Below, piece after piece: positions 44,219-53,841 of a stretch of DNA of 64,000 bases (position 1 is its first letter; the number at the start of each line of letters is the position of its first letter). Source of the stretch: Phycisphaeraceae bacterium (lineage in GTDB: Bacteria; Planctomycetota; Phycisphaerae; Phycisphaerales; UBA1924); assembly GCA_019636495.1 (NCBI GenBank), contig JAHBXL010000009.1:1-64000 (forward strand), read 5' to 3'. The position numbers and the translations under genes were made by a program. The notes beneath the pieces are model-generated. The model was not told the DNA's origin and did not search any database. It saw nothing but the letters and a program-made list of their open reading frames with translations.

Positions 44219-45250
44219 ATGGCGAAGTCCGTCCCAACTCCCCGCACCGGCCGCACGACCGTTCTCCCCGATGCGCGCATCTCGCCGCGTTACGCGGGGC
44301 TCGTGACCTTTGGCCGTTACCCGCGCCTGGAGGATGTGGCCCCGGAGAACCGCCCGGTGGACTGGGTCGTGTACGGCGCACCGTTTGATAGCGGCGTGAC
44401 CTACCGCCCCGGGGCTCGATTCGGTCCGCGCGCAGTGCGCATGGAGTCGCAGTACCTGAAGCGCTACTCGATCGCGCACGGCGTGGATGTGTGCGACATT
44501 CTGAGCCTTGCCGATGGCGGCGATGCGCCCGCGCGGCCATACTCATGCGAGGGCTCGATGCAGGCGCAGGCCGACTTCGCCTGCGGCCTTGGTGACAGAA
44601 CAAGCAAACTGCTCGCGCTCGGCGGCGACCACTCCATCGCCTACGCCAACATCCGCGCGACGTGGGAGCGGCTCGGCAAGCCGAAGCGCGGCCTTGCGCT
44701 GCTGCACTTTGACAGCCACCTCGACACGGTCGACGTTGTCTGGGGCGACAAGTGGGGCCACGCATCACCATTCCGTCGCGCGATCGAGGACGGAATCGTT
44801 GACCCCGGGCGGATGATCTCGATCGGCATCAAGGGGCCGCTGAACACGCCAGCGGACCTTGAGTTTGCGCGGGACCACGGCGTCACCGTGCTGACCTGCG
44901 GCGATGTCCGACGCGCCGGAACGGGGCCGGTCGAGAAGTTCGTGCGAGCGATCGGCGATGCGCCCTGCTACATGACATTCGACATCGACGTGGTGGACCC
45001 GGCCTTCGCGCCGGGCACGGGCACACCCAGCGTTGGCGGGTTCACCTCGGCGGAGGCGCTGGACCTGCTCCGCGCCTGCCGCGGCGTGAATGTCGTCGGT
45101 GCCGATGTGGTCGAAGTTCTGCCCGACCGCGATGTCTCGGGCATCACGGCGTTGCTCGCCGCGCATGTGGCGTTCGAAGTGCTGTGCCTCGACGCGGCCC
45201 AGCGCATCGGCATCGCCCGCCGCATCAGGCGCGGCGGAGGGCGAGGATGA
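44219..45250 (+). CDS. arginase/agmatinase-family hydrolase
   Basis: A 343-residue ureohydrolase with the binuclear manganese ligands in order: LGGDHSIAYA, HFDSHLDTVD, and TFDIDVVDPAFAPGTGTP. The subgroup sequence PGTGTPSVGGFTSAEALDLL is typical of agmatinases (SpeB), which make putrescine and urea from agmatine. The N-terminus (SVPTPRTGRTTVLPDARI) is longer than usual. The 3' end overlaps a convergent gene by 26 bases. Guanidinobutyrase or proclavaminate amidino hydrolase alternatives cannot be excluded by sequence alone. Confidence 0.9.
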   Translation: MAKSVPTPRTGRTTVLPDARISPRYAGLVTFGRYPRLEDVAPENRPVDWVVYGAPFDSGVTYRPGARFGPRAVRMESQYLKRYSIAHGVDVCDILSLADGGDAPARPYSCEGSMQAQADFACGLGDRTSKLLALGGDHSIAYANIRATWERLGKPKRGLALLHFDSHLDTVDVVWGDKWGHASPFRRAIEDGIVDPGRMISIGIKGPLNTPADLEFARDHGVTVLTCGDVRRAGTGPVEKFVRAIGDAPCYMTFDIDVVDPAFAPGTGTPSVGGFTSAEALDLLRACRGVNVVGADVVEVLPDRDVSGITALLAAHVAFEVLCLDAAQRIGIARRIRRGGGRG

Positions 45251-45776
45251 GTTCAACCTTGCCGGTGTGCTGGCCGAGTTTCTGGGCGATCTGTACCGGC
45301 GGCAGGCCCGAATCCGCAAGCCGATAGACCTCGCCGGCGATGGGGTCGCCGTCGTGCATCGGCGCGGCGGCCGCGCGCGGCTTGGTCTCGGCAAGCACGG
45401 CGAGGGGATCGGGGGTCACCGCGCCCGCGGTCAGCCGCTCCAGACGCGCCAGTTTCGAATCCGCATCGGCGATGAGTTTCTCCAGCCGTTCGGCACGTCG
45501 GTCGAGTTCATCGGCGACGCGAACGCACAACTCTTCGAGTTCACGGGCAACGGCCGGGCCAGGCGGCGCCGCGCTCGGCTGGCGACTCGCTTCGCCCGGC
45601 TGCGCGGGGGGCGGGGCGGGGTCGCGTGGCATCGGCACGCCGCGCCTGAACGCCTGCGATCGGGCGATCTGATAGGCGACCATGACGGTGAGCGCAAGTC
45701 CCATGACCACCATCAGCAGCGAGGCCCACATCGGGACCGCGCTACCGTCTGAGGATGGGGCAATATACGCAATCAC
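45225..45776 (-). CDS. single-span membrane protein with a C-terminal HTH-like segment
   Basis: A 183-residue product from ATG 45776. One transmembrane helix (SLLMVVMGLALTVMVAYQIA) follows a short N-terminus; then a Pro-rich linker, a coiled-coil (RELEELCVRVADELDRRAER), and a C-terminal segment EVYRLADSGLPPVQIAQKLG plus QHTGKVELILALRR that resembles a small helix-turn-helix. The layout recalls the DUF6115-type proteins of other bacteria. The last 26 bases overlap the convergent agmatinase gene. Confidence 0.7.
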   Translation of the reverse strand: MIAYIAPSSDGSAVPMWASLLMVVMGLALTVMVAYQIARSQAFRRGVPMPRDPAPPPAQPGEASRQPSAAPPGPAVARELEELCVRVADELDRRAERLEKLIADADSKLARLERLTAGAVTPDPLAVLAETKPRAAAAPMHDGDPIAGEVYRLADSGLPPVQIAQKLGQHTGKVELILALRRA

Positions 45777-45853
45777 GCCGTCGCTCCCGATCCCGGGCCG
45801 ACTCCGAACCGGCCGCGGGGACCGGAGTCTATCGGCCCGGCGCGGTGAGGCGA

Positions 45854-46903
45854 ATGAAGAACGACCCGGCCGTTCGAGCGGTCATCGCGGCGTGGCGGCG
45901 GCTGACGACCGAGGCGGCACGCCGGCGCGCCGGGCCGGGCGCGCCGCTGGTCATCGCATGCTCCGGGGGAGCCGATTCGAGCGCGCTGGCCATCGCGCTG
46001 TCCGCGGCTGTCGCCGGGTCACGAGAGGCCCCGCGCGTGGTGCTCGGCCACGTGGTGCACGATCTGCGGCCGCGGCGAGAGGCCCTGGCCGATCGGGATG
46101 CGACGCGCGACCTGGCCGCGCGACTGGGGCTGGAGTTTCGCGAGGCCGCGGTGCGCGTGCGCACCGGCAAGTCCGCAAGGCTGAACGCCGAAGGCGCGGC
46201 ACGAATCGCACGGTACCGTGCCATGGCCCGGATGGCCCGCGATCTCGGGATCGCGTTTGTCGCAACTGCCCACCACGCCGATGACCAGTTGGAGACCGTG
46301 CTGATGGCCCTGTTGCGCGGGGCGGGCCCGCGCGGCCTGTCGGGCGTCGCGGAAGTGCGCCGACACGAGGGAGTGAGCATCATCCGACCGTTGCTGGCCG
46401 CCCGAATCGGACGCGCCGATGCCGAGCGCATCTGCCGCGAGTTCGGCTGGACCTGGCGCGAGGACTCGACCAACACCGACGAGAGCAGGCTTCGTGCGGC
46501 CGTGCGACGGCGCGTGACGCCGGTGCTGAAGGCGATCCGCCCGCGGGCCGCGGACCTCGCTTGCGCGACGGCGAGCCTGATGGCGGACCTTGCGGGTCTG
46601 GTCCGGTCGCGGGCCGCGCGGCTGTTGGCGCTCCGAGTTCAAGACCCTGCCAGCGGCGCACCGCGGTGGGAACGCTCGCGACTCCGCCGCGTTCGGCCTG
46701 TCGTGCTTGGAGAGATGCTGCGTCTGGCCGCGTCGGAGCATGGCGAAGGGCGGGGCGCGGACAGGGTCGGGCAGCGGTCGTTGGGCCCGGTCGTCCGTGC
46801 CATCCGTGACGACTGTACGGATCCGAGACGGTTCATGGCCGGCGGCATCGAAGTGGACGTGACAGCGCGAACGGTCACAATCAGGAAGCGGAGAACAGGA
46901 TGA
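45854..46903 (+). CDS. tilS: tRNA(Ile)-lysidine synthase TilS
   Basis: A 349-residue product. It makes lysidine at C34 of tRNA-Ile2(CAU), converting its decoding to AUA and its identity to Ile, and is essential. The PP-loop SGGADSS lies at 37-43, followed by LGHVVHDLRPRREALADRD and ATAHHADDQLETVLMALLRG, ending in FGWTWREDSTNTDES. Length is on the short side and the C-terminal tRNA-binding domain (present in E. coli) is reduced. ATG 45854 was chosen as the first start before the conserved region. Its TGA overlaps the start of the next gene. The candidate substrate tRNA is at 5128-5200. Confidence 0.92.
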   Translation: MKNDPAVRAVIAAWRRLTTEAARRRAGPGAPLVIACSGGADSSALAIALSAAVAGSREAPRVVLGHVVHDLRPRREALADRDATRDLAARLGLEFREAAVRVRTGKSARLNAEGAARIARYRAMARMARDLGIAFVATAHHADDQLETVLMALLRGAGPRGLSGVAEVRRHEGVSIIRPLLAARIGRADAERICREFGWTWREDSTNTDESRLRAAVRRRVTPVLKAIRPRAADLACATASLMADLAGLVRSRAARLLALRVQDPASGAPRWERSRLRRVRPVVLGEMLRLAASEHGEGRGADRVGQRSLGPVVRAIRDDCTDPRRFMAGGIEVDVTARTVTIRKRRTG

Positions 46904-47277
46904 ACCAAGACGGTCAGAGGAAGATCGTGCTGGTGGGGCACTGTGTGCCGGACTCGTTCATGCTGAAAGGCGTGATCGAGCGAGCCATCCCGGGAGCGAT
47001 GGTTGTCCGCGCCAACAGCGACGAGGAACTGGGGCGCGAGTCATCCGGCGCTGCGCTGCTGGTCGTGAACCGCGTGCTCGACGGCGAGTTTGCCGACACC
47101 AGCGGCCTGTCCGTGGTCAGGAGCGCGGTCGCACGCCGCGCACGGGCGATGCTCATCAGCAACTTCCCCGAATCGCGCGCCGAGGCCGAAGCGGCGGGCG
47201 GACTGCCTTCGTTCGGCAAGAAGGACGCCGGAGCGGAGGAGACCGTCCATCGTCTGCGCGCGGCGGTCGAGCGTTGA
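46900..47277 (+). CDS. small receiver-like protein coupled to tilS
   Basis: A 125-residue product whose ATG overlaps the tilS stop (ATGA). It reads RKIVLVGHCVPDSFMLKGVI, then ERAIPGAMVVRANSDEELGR, LVVNRVLDGEFADTSGLSVV and RARAMLISNFPESRAEA. The alternation of strands and helices resembles a response-regulator receiver fold but the acidic pair and the phospho-acceptor Asp are not in place, so it is unlikely to be phosphorylated. Function unknown. Confidence 0.7.
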   Translation: MNQDGQRKIVLVGHCVPDSFMLKGVIERAIPGAMVVRANSDEELGRESSGAALLVVNRVLDGEFADTSGLSVVRSAVARRARAMLISNFPESRAEAEAAGGLPSFGKKDAGAEETVHRLRAAVER

Positions 47278-47303
47278 GCCGGGAGTCTGTGTACGCTCCG
47301 GGC

Positions 47304-48536
47304 ATGCCGAGCACCACTCAAGCGTCGTCGATCCGCACGGAAGAGTACGCCGAGCGCCGCCAGCGCCTTTTCAGGTCGCTGAACGGCGCGGTGGGCATCG
47401 TGTTCGCCGGCGACCACCCGCCACCGTATCTGCGGCCGTGGCGCGCTGATCCGCAGTTCTCGTATCTCACGGGCATCGACAACGAGCAGGGCGCGGCTGT
47501 GTTCTTCGACCCCACGGCCGACGATCCCAAACGGCGTATCGTCCTGCTGCTCAAGCCCGTCGACCCGGAGATGGACCGCTGGGACGGATACCGCGAGCAG
47601 ATCGGCACGCCGCTGCGGAAGCGCACGGGCTTCGACACGGTGATGCGCCTTGCCGCGCTGCCGCGACTGATGGCGACGGCCGCGCGCCGGTGCAAGCGCC
47701 TGGCATGCCTGCACGCATTTGTACCGCACACCTCGGGCGGTGTGAGCCCGGACCTTGCGATGTTCCGCAAGGTGCAGGAAAAGATTCCCGGAGTGGGGAT
47801 CGAGGATCGCACGATGCTGCTGGCCGAGATGCGATCGGTGAAGAGCGCGGCGGAGATCGCGCTCATGAAGCGTGCCGCGCAGGCGACGGCCGCCGGGTAC
47901 CGTGCGGCCTTCGCCACGCTGCGCCCGGGGGTGGGCGAGCGCGATGTGCAGCAGGCGATGGAGCGGGCATACATCGACGCGGGCGCAGAGGACACGGCGT
48001 ACGAGTCGATCGTCGGATCGGGCCTGAACGGCACGGTGCTGCACTACAACGCCAACAATGACGTGTGCGCCGCGGGAGATCTTCTTGTGATCGACTCGGG
48101 CGCGCGCTACGGCGGCTACGCGTGCGATGTGACACGCACGCTCCCCGTGAGCGGCAAGTTCACCAAGGAGCAGCGCGACCTGTACAACATCGTGCTGCGC
48201 GCACAGGACGCCGCCATCCGTGCCGCACGCCCCGGCGTGCCGATGTGGAAAGTCGACCGCGCCGCGCGCGACATCATCGAGAAAGCGGGCCTCGGCGATG
48301 CGTACATCCACGGCATCGGCCACCACCTGGGCCTGGAGGTGCACGACATCACGCCCGATGGCGCGCTCAAGCCCAACATGGTGGTCACGATCGAGCCCGG
48401 CGTCTATCTCCCCGAGCGGAAAGTCGGCATCCGCATCGAGGACGACATTCTCATCACGCGGACGGGCAACACCAATCTGACCGCGACGATCCCCAAGTCG
48501 ATCGCCGACATCGAGGCCGCGATGCGGGCACGTTGA
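47304..48536 (+). CDS. M24B metallopeptidase (Xaa-Pro aminopeptidase type)
   Basis: A 410-residue cytoplasmic peptidase removing N-terminal residues before proline. The N-terminal creatinase/AMP_N-type domain (DPQFSYLTGIDNEQGAAVFF) is followed by the pita-bread domain with metal ligands in LLVIDSGARYGGYACDVTRT, HGIGHHLGLEVHD, TIEPGVYLPE and IRIEDDILIT. ATG 47304 is taken over an upstream TTG at 47274. Same strand as tilS and the receiver-like gene, with a 26-base gap, so possibly the same operon. Confidence 0.9.
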   Translation: MPSTTQASSIRTEEYAERRQRLFRSLNGAVGIVFAGDHPPPYLRPWRADPQFSYLTGIDNEQGAAVFFDPTADDPKRRIVLLLKPVDPEMDRWDGYREQIGTPLRKRTGFDTVMRLAALPRLMATAARRCKRLACLHAFVPHTSGGVSPDLAMFRKVQEKIPGVGIEDRTMLLAEMRSVKSAAEIALMKRAAQATAAGYRAAFATLRPGVGERDVQQAMERAYIDAGAEDTAYESIVGSGLNGTVLHYNANNDVCAAGDLLVIDSGARYGGYACDVTRTLPVSGKFTKEQRDLYNIVLRAQDAAIRAARPGVPMWKVDRAARDIIEKAGLGDAYIHGIGHHLGLEVHDITPDGALKPNMVVTIEPGVYLPERKVGIRIEDDILITRTGNTNLTATIPKSIADIEAAMRAR

Positions 48537-48545
48537 GCGGGGCGT

Positions 48546-49214
48546 TCATCTCTTCTGCTTGAGCAGGTCGCGGGCATCGACCAGCAGTTGTCGCATGTGA
48601 TCCTCGTCCGAAGCCCGGTAGAAACTGAACACATCGCCATCCGGCCCGACGAGGATCAGCCACGATGGGTGGATGATGTTGTTCATCACGCCCCCGCCGG
48701 GCAGATTGATCGGGGTGTTCGGGTCCTCGACCAGCGCGAACTTCAGGCCGTCCCTGACGATCGCGTCGACCTGCGCCTTGTCGCCCGTGAGAAACCGCCA
48801 CCGCGCCGTGTCCGCTTCGTGAAGTTTCGCGTACTCGCGCAGCGCCTCCGGCGTGTCGCGCTCGGGGTCGACGCTCACCGAAAGAAACTGCACGGGCGTG
48901 CCCTTCAGGGCCGCCGCTGCGTCGGACATCCTCTCCGACAGGATCGGGCACACGAACGGGCAGTGCGTGAAGATGAAGTCCATCACCGTCACGCGGCCCT
49001 GCAACGCGTCCCGCGTGACGGTTCTGCCGTCCTGGTCGACAAGCGTGAACTCCGGGATGAACATGAGCGACGGCGGCGGGCGAGTGACGGTCGACACGTC
49101 CTGCCGGTCGCGGTTGCGACCATCGCCCAGTCGAACGAGTTTCACCAAGGCCCACGTCGACAACGCGAAAGTCGCGACCGCGACAACCACGACAACTTTG
49201 AGCGCCCGAGGCAT
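48546..49214 (-). CDS. Sco1/SenC/PrrC-like thioredoxin-fold protein
   Basis: A 222-residue product from ATG 49214, opening with a single membrane anchor (ALKVVVVVAVATFALSTWAL). The copper-binding CxxxC is C85-C89 in DFIFTHCPFVCPIL, and the third ligand is H182 in MNNIIHPSW. These proteins deliver copper to, or reduce the CuA site of, cytochrome c oxidase. No oxidase genes lie nearby. It faces the copper ATPase gene only at a distance of 4.4 kb. Its stop is 10 bases from that of the M24 peptidase gene, convergent. Confidence 0.92.
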   Translation of the reverse strand: MPRALKVVVVVAVATFALSTWALVKLVRLGDGRNRDRQDVSTVTRPPPSLMFIPEFTLVDQDGRTVTRDALQGRVTVMDFIFTHCPFVCPILSERMSDAAAALKGTPVQFLSVSVDPERDTPEALREYAKLHEADTARWRFLTGDKAQVDAIVRDGLKFALVEDPNTPINLPGGGVMNNIIHPSWLILVGPDGDVFSFYRASDEDHMRQLLVDARDLLKQKR

Positions 49215-49233
49215 GCACCAGTTTAGGAGCGCC

Positions 49234-49623
49234 TCAGTACTCGAGACTGCCCGCGAGCGCGTACCCCTCACCCAGTTCGAAGTGCACGGTCAGCAGCGCG
49301 TCGATCGTCGCCGCCACGGCGGCCGGCGATGCATCTGGCAGTCGGTACAGCCCATCCCCCACCCGCTCCAGTCCCAACGATGCACAGACATCCGGGGGCA
49401 GTTCTTCCAGCAGCGTGTTCAAGTGATCGCCGCACAACTGCACACACACGCGCTTGCCGCGTGCTGAACACGTCAGATCGACCCACCCATCGTCGTTGGC
49501 CGCTTTGTGTCGGCGCACGAGATCGGCCATCGCCGCGGCGGGCGAGTCGAAGCCCCCGCCGGGGTGTCGCACGCCGGGGTCAGTCCGGGCGACCGCTCCG
49601 AAGATCCTCTGAAACAGGCCCAT
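49234..49623 (-). CDS. small unknown cytoplasmic protein
   Basis: A 129-residue product from ATG 49623, the only ATG before the conserved-looking core. It reads GLFQRIFGAVARTDPGVRHP, then GFDSPAAAMADLVRRHKAAN, DDGWVDLTCSARGKRVCVQL and LEELPPDVCASLGLERVGDG, with compact alpha/beta pattern and four cysteines spread out. It stands in a 90-base interval upstream of the MFS gene, divergent. Function unknown. Confidence 0.7.
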   Translation of the reverse strand: MGLFQRIFGAVARTDPGVRHPGGGFDSPAAAMADLVRRHKAANDDGWVDLTCSARGKRVCVQLCGDHLNTLLEELPPDVCASLGLERVGDGLYRLPDASPAAVAATIDALLTVHFELGEGYALAGSLEY

Positions 49624-49713
49624 GTGCACCTCCGCGCTGCGCGAGTGTACCCATGCCGCGCACATGTGTTTCGCGGACGCGCCGCGATCACCCCCTCCCG
49701 CTACGCTGTGCCG

Positions 49714-51057
49714 ATGTTCGGGAGACTGTATCCGCTGCGTGGCGTGCCGCGACAGGGCCAGATCTGGTCGTGGATTTCCTTTGACGTCGCGAACCAGTCG
49801 TTCACACTGCTCATCAACACACTGCTGTTTTCGATCTTCTTCACCGAGTATCTGGTCACCGACCCGGATCGGAAGAACACCTGGTGGGGCGCGACGTACG
49901 CCGCGAGCATGCTCCTGACAGTCGTGATGTCGCCGATCGTCGGCGCGATGGCGGACGCCCGCGCGTGGAAGAAGGAGTGCCTGGTCGCCTCGGGCCTGCT
50001 GTGCGGCACGCTGACGTGCTGCTTTGCGCTGCTCCAACCGGGGTGGTTGTGGCTGGCCCTGCTGCTCTACATCCCCGCCAACTTCGCGTATTCGATCGGC
50101 GAGAACTTCCTTGCATCGTTCCTGCCCGAACTGGCCGAGCGCGAGCAGTTCGGGCGTGTTTCGGCATTTTCCTGGGGCGTGGCCTATGCGGCGGCATTTG
50201 TCATCCTCATCGGCACCGCCGCGGCGATGAAGGCCTGGGGCATGACCTCGCCCGAGCACTGGCGGCCGTTTTTCGTGTTCGCTGGCCTGTGGTTTGTCGC
50301 GTTCGCGGCACCGACTTTGCTCTTTCTGCGCGAGCGAGCGCGGCCCGCGCCGGTACCGCGCGACCGACGCCCCACCGCCGTCGTCGATGCATTCCTGCGT
50401 CTGGGCGAGTCCATCCGCAACACGCGCGGCTTCCGCGACCTGGTGCTGCTGCTCTGCGCATCGCTGTTCTACGGCACGGCGATCAACGTCGTGGTCGTGT
50501 TCGCCAGCATCATCGCCAAGGAGTTCGGGTTTAACGACGTGCAACTGGTCGGCTTCGTCGCCGTGATCACCGTGTCGGGCATCATCGGCACGATCGGCCC
50601 GATGCTCTGGCAGGACCGCTTCGGCCACAAGCGCACCACTGTAACGCTGCTGGTGCTGTGGATGCTGACCACTCTCACGCTCGCCGGCATCGCCTGGCAA
50701 CGGTCCCGCGCGCCGGACCCCGCCGCTCTGCCTGCGTGGCCCATCTGGGTGCTGGGCAACCTGCTCGGCTTCGGCCTTGGCTCGCTCGGATCGGCCAACC
50801 GCGCCTTTGTCGGCTACCTCACACCCGTTTCGCGCACCGGAGAGGTTTTCGGTCTGTGGGGGCTGGTGTTCAAACTCGCGGCGGTCGGCACCGTGCCGTT
50901 TGCCGTCGTCAAGGATCGGCTCGGCACGCCGGCATCGCTGCTGGTGCTGGCGGGGTTCCTGGTGGTGGGGCTGGCGATCACGCTGCTGGTGAACGAGGAG
51001 CGCGGCCGCGCCGCAGCGCGCGAAGTGGACGAATCCGGCACGACCGGGACCGCCTGA
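49714..51057 (+). CDS. MFS transporter, UMF1/Atg22-like
   Basis: A 447-residue integral membrane protein with 12 visible hydrophobic segments. The N-terminus [20 protein letters not shown] and the motif [20 protein letters not shown] plus ADARAWKKE match the UMF1 (Atg22-like) branch of the major facilitator superfamily. The middle loop is Arg-rich ([16 protein letters not shown]). Substrate is unknown; eukaryotic Atg22 exports amino acids. ATG 49714 was chosen as the first before the hydrophobic core. It ends 16 bases before trpB. Confidence 0.88.
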   Translation: MFGRLYPLRGVPRQGQIWSWISFDVANQSFTLLINTLLFSIFFTEYLVTDPDRKNTWWGATYAASMLLTVVMSPIVGAMADARAWKKECLVASGLLCGTLTCCFALLQPGWLWLALLLYIPANFAYSIGENFLASFLPELAEREQFGRVSAFSWGVAYAAAFVILIGTAAAMKAWGMTSPEHWRPFFVFAGLWFVAFAAPTLLFLRERARPAPVPRDRRPTAVVDAFLRLGESIRNTRGFRDLVLLLCASLFYGTAINVVVVFASIIAKEFGFNDVQLVGFVAVITVSGIIGTIGPMLWQDRFGHKRTTVTLLVLWMLTTLTLAGIAWQRSRAPDPAALPAWPIWVLGNLLGFGLGSLGSANRAFVGYLTPVSRTGEVFGLWGLVFKLAAVGTVPFAVVKDRLGTPASLLVLAGFLVVGLAITLLVNEERGRAAAREVDESGTTGTA

Positions 51058-51073
51058 CGATCTAACCTTGGCC

Positions 51074-52324
<1,251 letters not shown>

Positions 52325-52327
52325 GTT

Positions 52328-53722
52328 TCAAGTACAATGATGTTCGGTATTTCGGCGGCGGCGAACGACCAGCGATGCCACCGCCCCGCCCAGCCATGCC
52401 GCGGCGCCCGCCAGCGCGTGCGCTGCGAGTTTCACGCCCAGCCGCTTGAGCGACGGGTCGTCGGGATCGACTCGCCGCGCCTGCGCGACCCAGTACCGCG
52501 CCCGGCGCCACTGCCGGCCGTGTACATACGCGACCGCCATATTGTGCATCGCCGGCACGAACTTGGGATCGATTCGCAGGATTCGCTTGCACAACTCCAG
52601 ACCCGCGGCCCGGTCACCAAGCGTAAAGCAGGCAAGCGAGAGGTGGTGCAGCGCGGGCACATGCTCCGGACGCAGACGCACGAGCGCCGAGAGCACCTCG
52701 CGCGCCTCGGTCGCAAGCCCCGCATCCAGCAGCGCGATGCCCAGTTCCTCGGTTTCGGCCGGTGAGAAATGCTCGGGCCGCTGCCGCCAGGCCTCGGTGT
52801 CGTCGCGCAGCAGTTCCTTCGCCATGCCGGCGTCCGGCCCGTGGCCGCGCGCCAGGAGCGCGGCCGCCAACCGCCGACGACCCCCTGGGAACTCCGACTC
52901 CAGCCGCACCACCACGCCGAACTGCTCCACCGCGTCTTCGACGCTGCCGTGCCGCGAGGCCAACTCCCCGAGTTGGAAGTGCGCATCGGCGTTGTCCGGC
53001 TCCAGTTCCAGCACGCGGCGGAACTTCTCCGCGGCCTCGCCCACGCGGTTCATTCGAACCAGCAGCACGCCCAGGTCCAGCAACGAGTCGATGTCGCCGG
53101 GGTCCTGCCGCAGTTCGCGCAGGAACAGTTGCCGCGCGCGCTCCAGCCGCCCCGTCGAGGCATACGCCTGCGCCAGCCGTGCGTGCACGCCGGGCAGCCG
53201 CGGGTCGTGGTGCGCAGCCTCGCGCAGGCACCACAGGGCCCGGTCGATCTGCCCGCGCGACACCAGCGAGTCGGCCAGGCAGGCGTACGCCATCGCGTTT
53301 TTCGGGTCCACCTGCTGGGCGAGGTAGAACATCACCTCGGCCTGGTCGTGGTCGCCCGCCCGTCCGAAGGCCTCGATCCGGTGGACATAGGACATCGGAT
53401 TCTTCGGGTCGGCCTTCTGGGCCTGCTCGAACCACCGGATCGCCTCCGCCAGTTCGCCGGACCGAAGCAGGTTGACGCCCACGCACAACGGCGCGTTGGG
53501 GTCGTCGGTATCAAGTTCGTGGCAGGCGCGAAAAGCCGCGGAGGCGTCGGCGTATCGACCCGCCGCTTCCAGCGTCAGACCGAGGTTGAAATGCCACTCG
53601 GCGCGGTACGGGTTCAGGTTCAGCGCGCGGCGCAACTCGCGCTCGGCATCCTCCCAGCGTCCATCCTGGAACGCCTCGTGCGCCCGCTCCACGTGCTCTT
53701 CGGCCTCGAACCAGTCGTTCAC
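52328..53722 (-). CDS. tetratricopeptide-repeat protein with C-terminal membrane anchor
   Basis: A 464-residue product. At least eight TPR units can be counted, e.g. ALNLNPYRAEWHFNLGLTLE, GRYADASAAFRACHEL, DPKNPMSYVHRIEAFGRAG and LELEPDNADAHFQLGELASR. The end has a single hydrophobic segment (AAHALAGAAAWLGGAVASLV) and Arg cluster. It is probably a peripheral scaffold held at the membrane by its tail. It converges with trpB, with 3 bases between stops. Confidence 0.85.
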   Translation of the reverse strand: MNDWFEAEEHVERAHEAFQDGRWEDAERELRRALNLNPYRAEWHFNLGLTLEAAGRYADASAAFRACHELDTDDPNAPLCVGVNLLRSGELAEAIRWFEQAQKADPKNPMSYVHRIEAFGRAGDHDQAEVMFYLAQQVDPKNAMAYACLADSLVSRGQIDRALWCLREAAHHDPRLPGVHARLAQAYASTGRLERARQLFLRELRQDPGDIDSLLDLGVLLVRMNRVGEAAEKFRRVLELEPDNADAHFQLGELASRHGSVEDAVEQFGVVVRLESEFPGGRRRLAAALLARGHGPDAGMAKELLRDDTEAWRQRPEHFSPAETEELGIALLDAGLATEAREVLSALVRLRPEHVPALHHLSLACFTLGDRAAGLELCKRILRIDPKFVPAMHNMAVAYVHGRQWRRARYWVAQARRVDPDDPSLKRLGVKLAAHALAGAAAWLGGAVASLVVRRRRNTEHHCT

Positions 53723-53841
53723 GCTTCACCGTCCGTCCCGCCCCGCCGCTTTCCGTCCGGACTCTACGTTATTCGGCCCCCTTCCTCCGTTCCATTCAAG
53801 AACACTCCCTACGATCCGCCGATCCCTCGGGTTTGCACGCC

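Noticed and set aside
46900..47277. Classical response regulator
   Set aside because: Fold impression only. The acidic pair and phospho-acceptor Asp expected in a receiver are missing, so it was called receiver-like.
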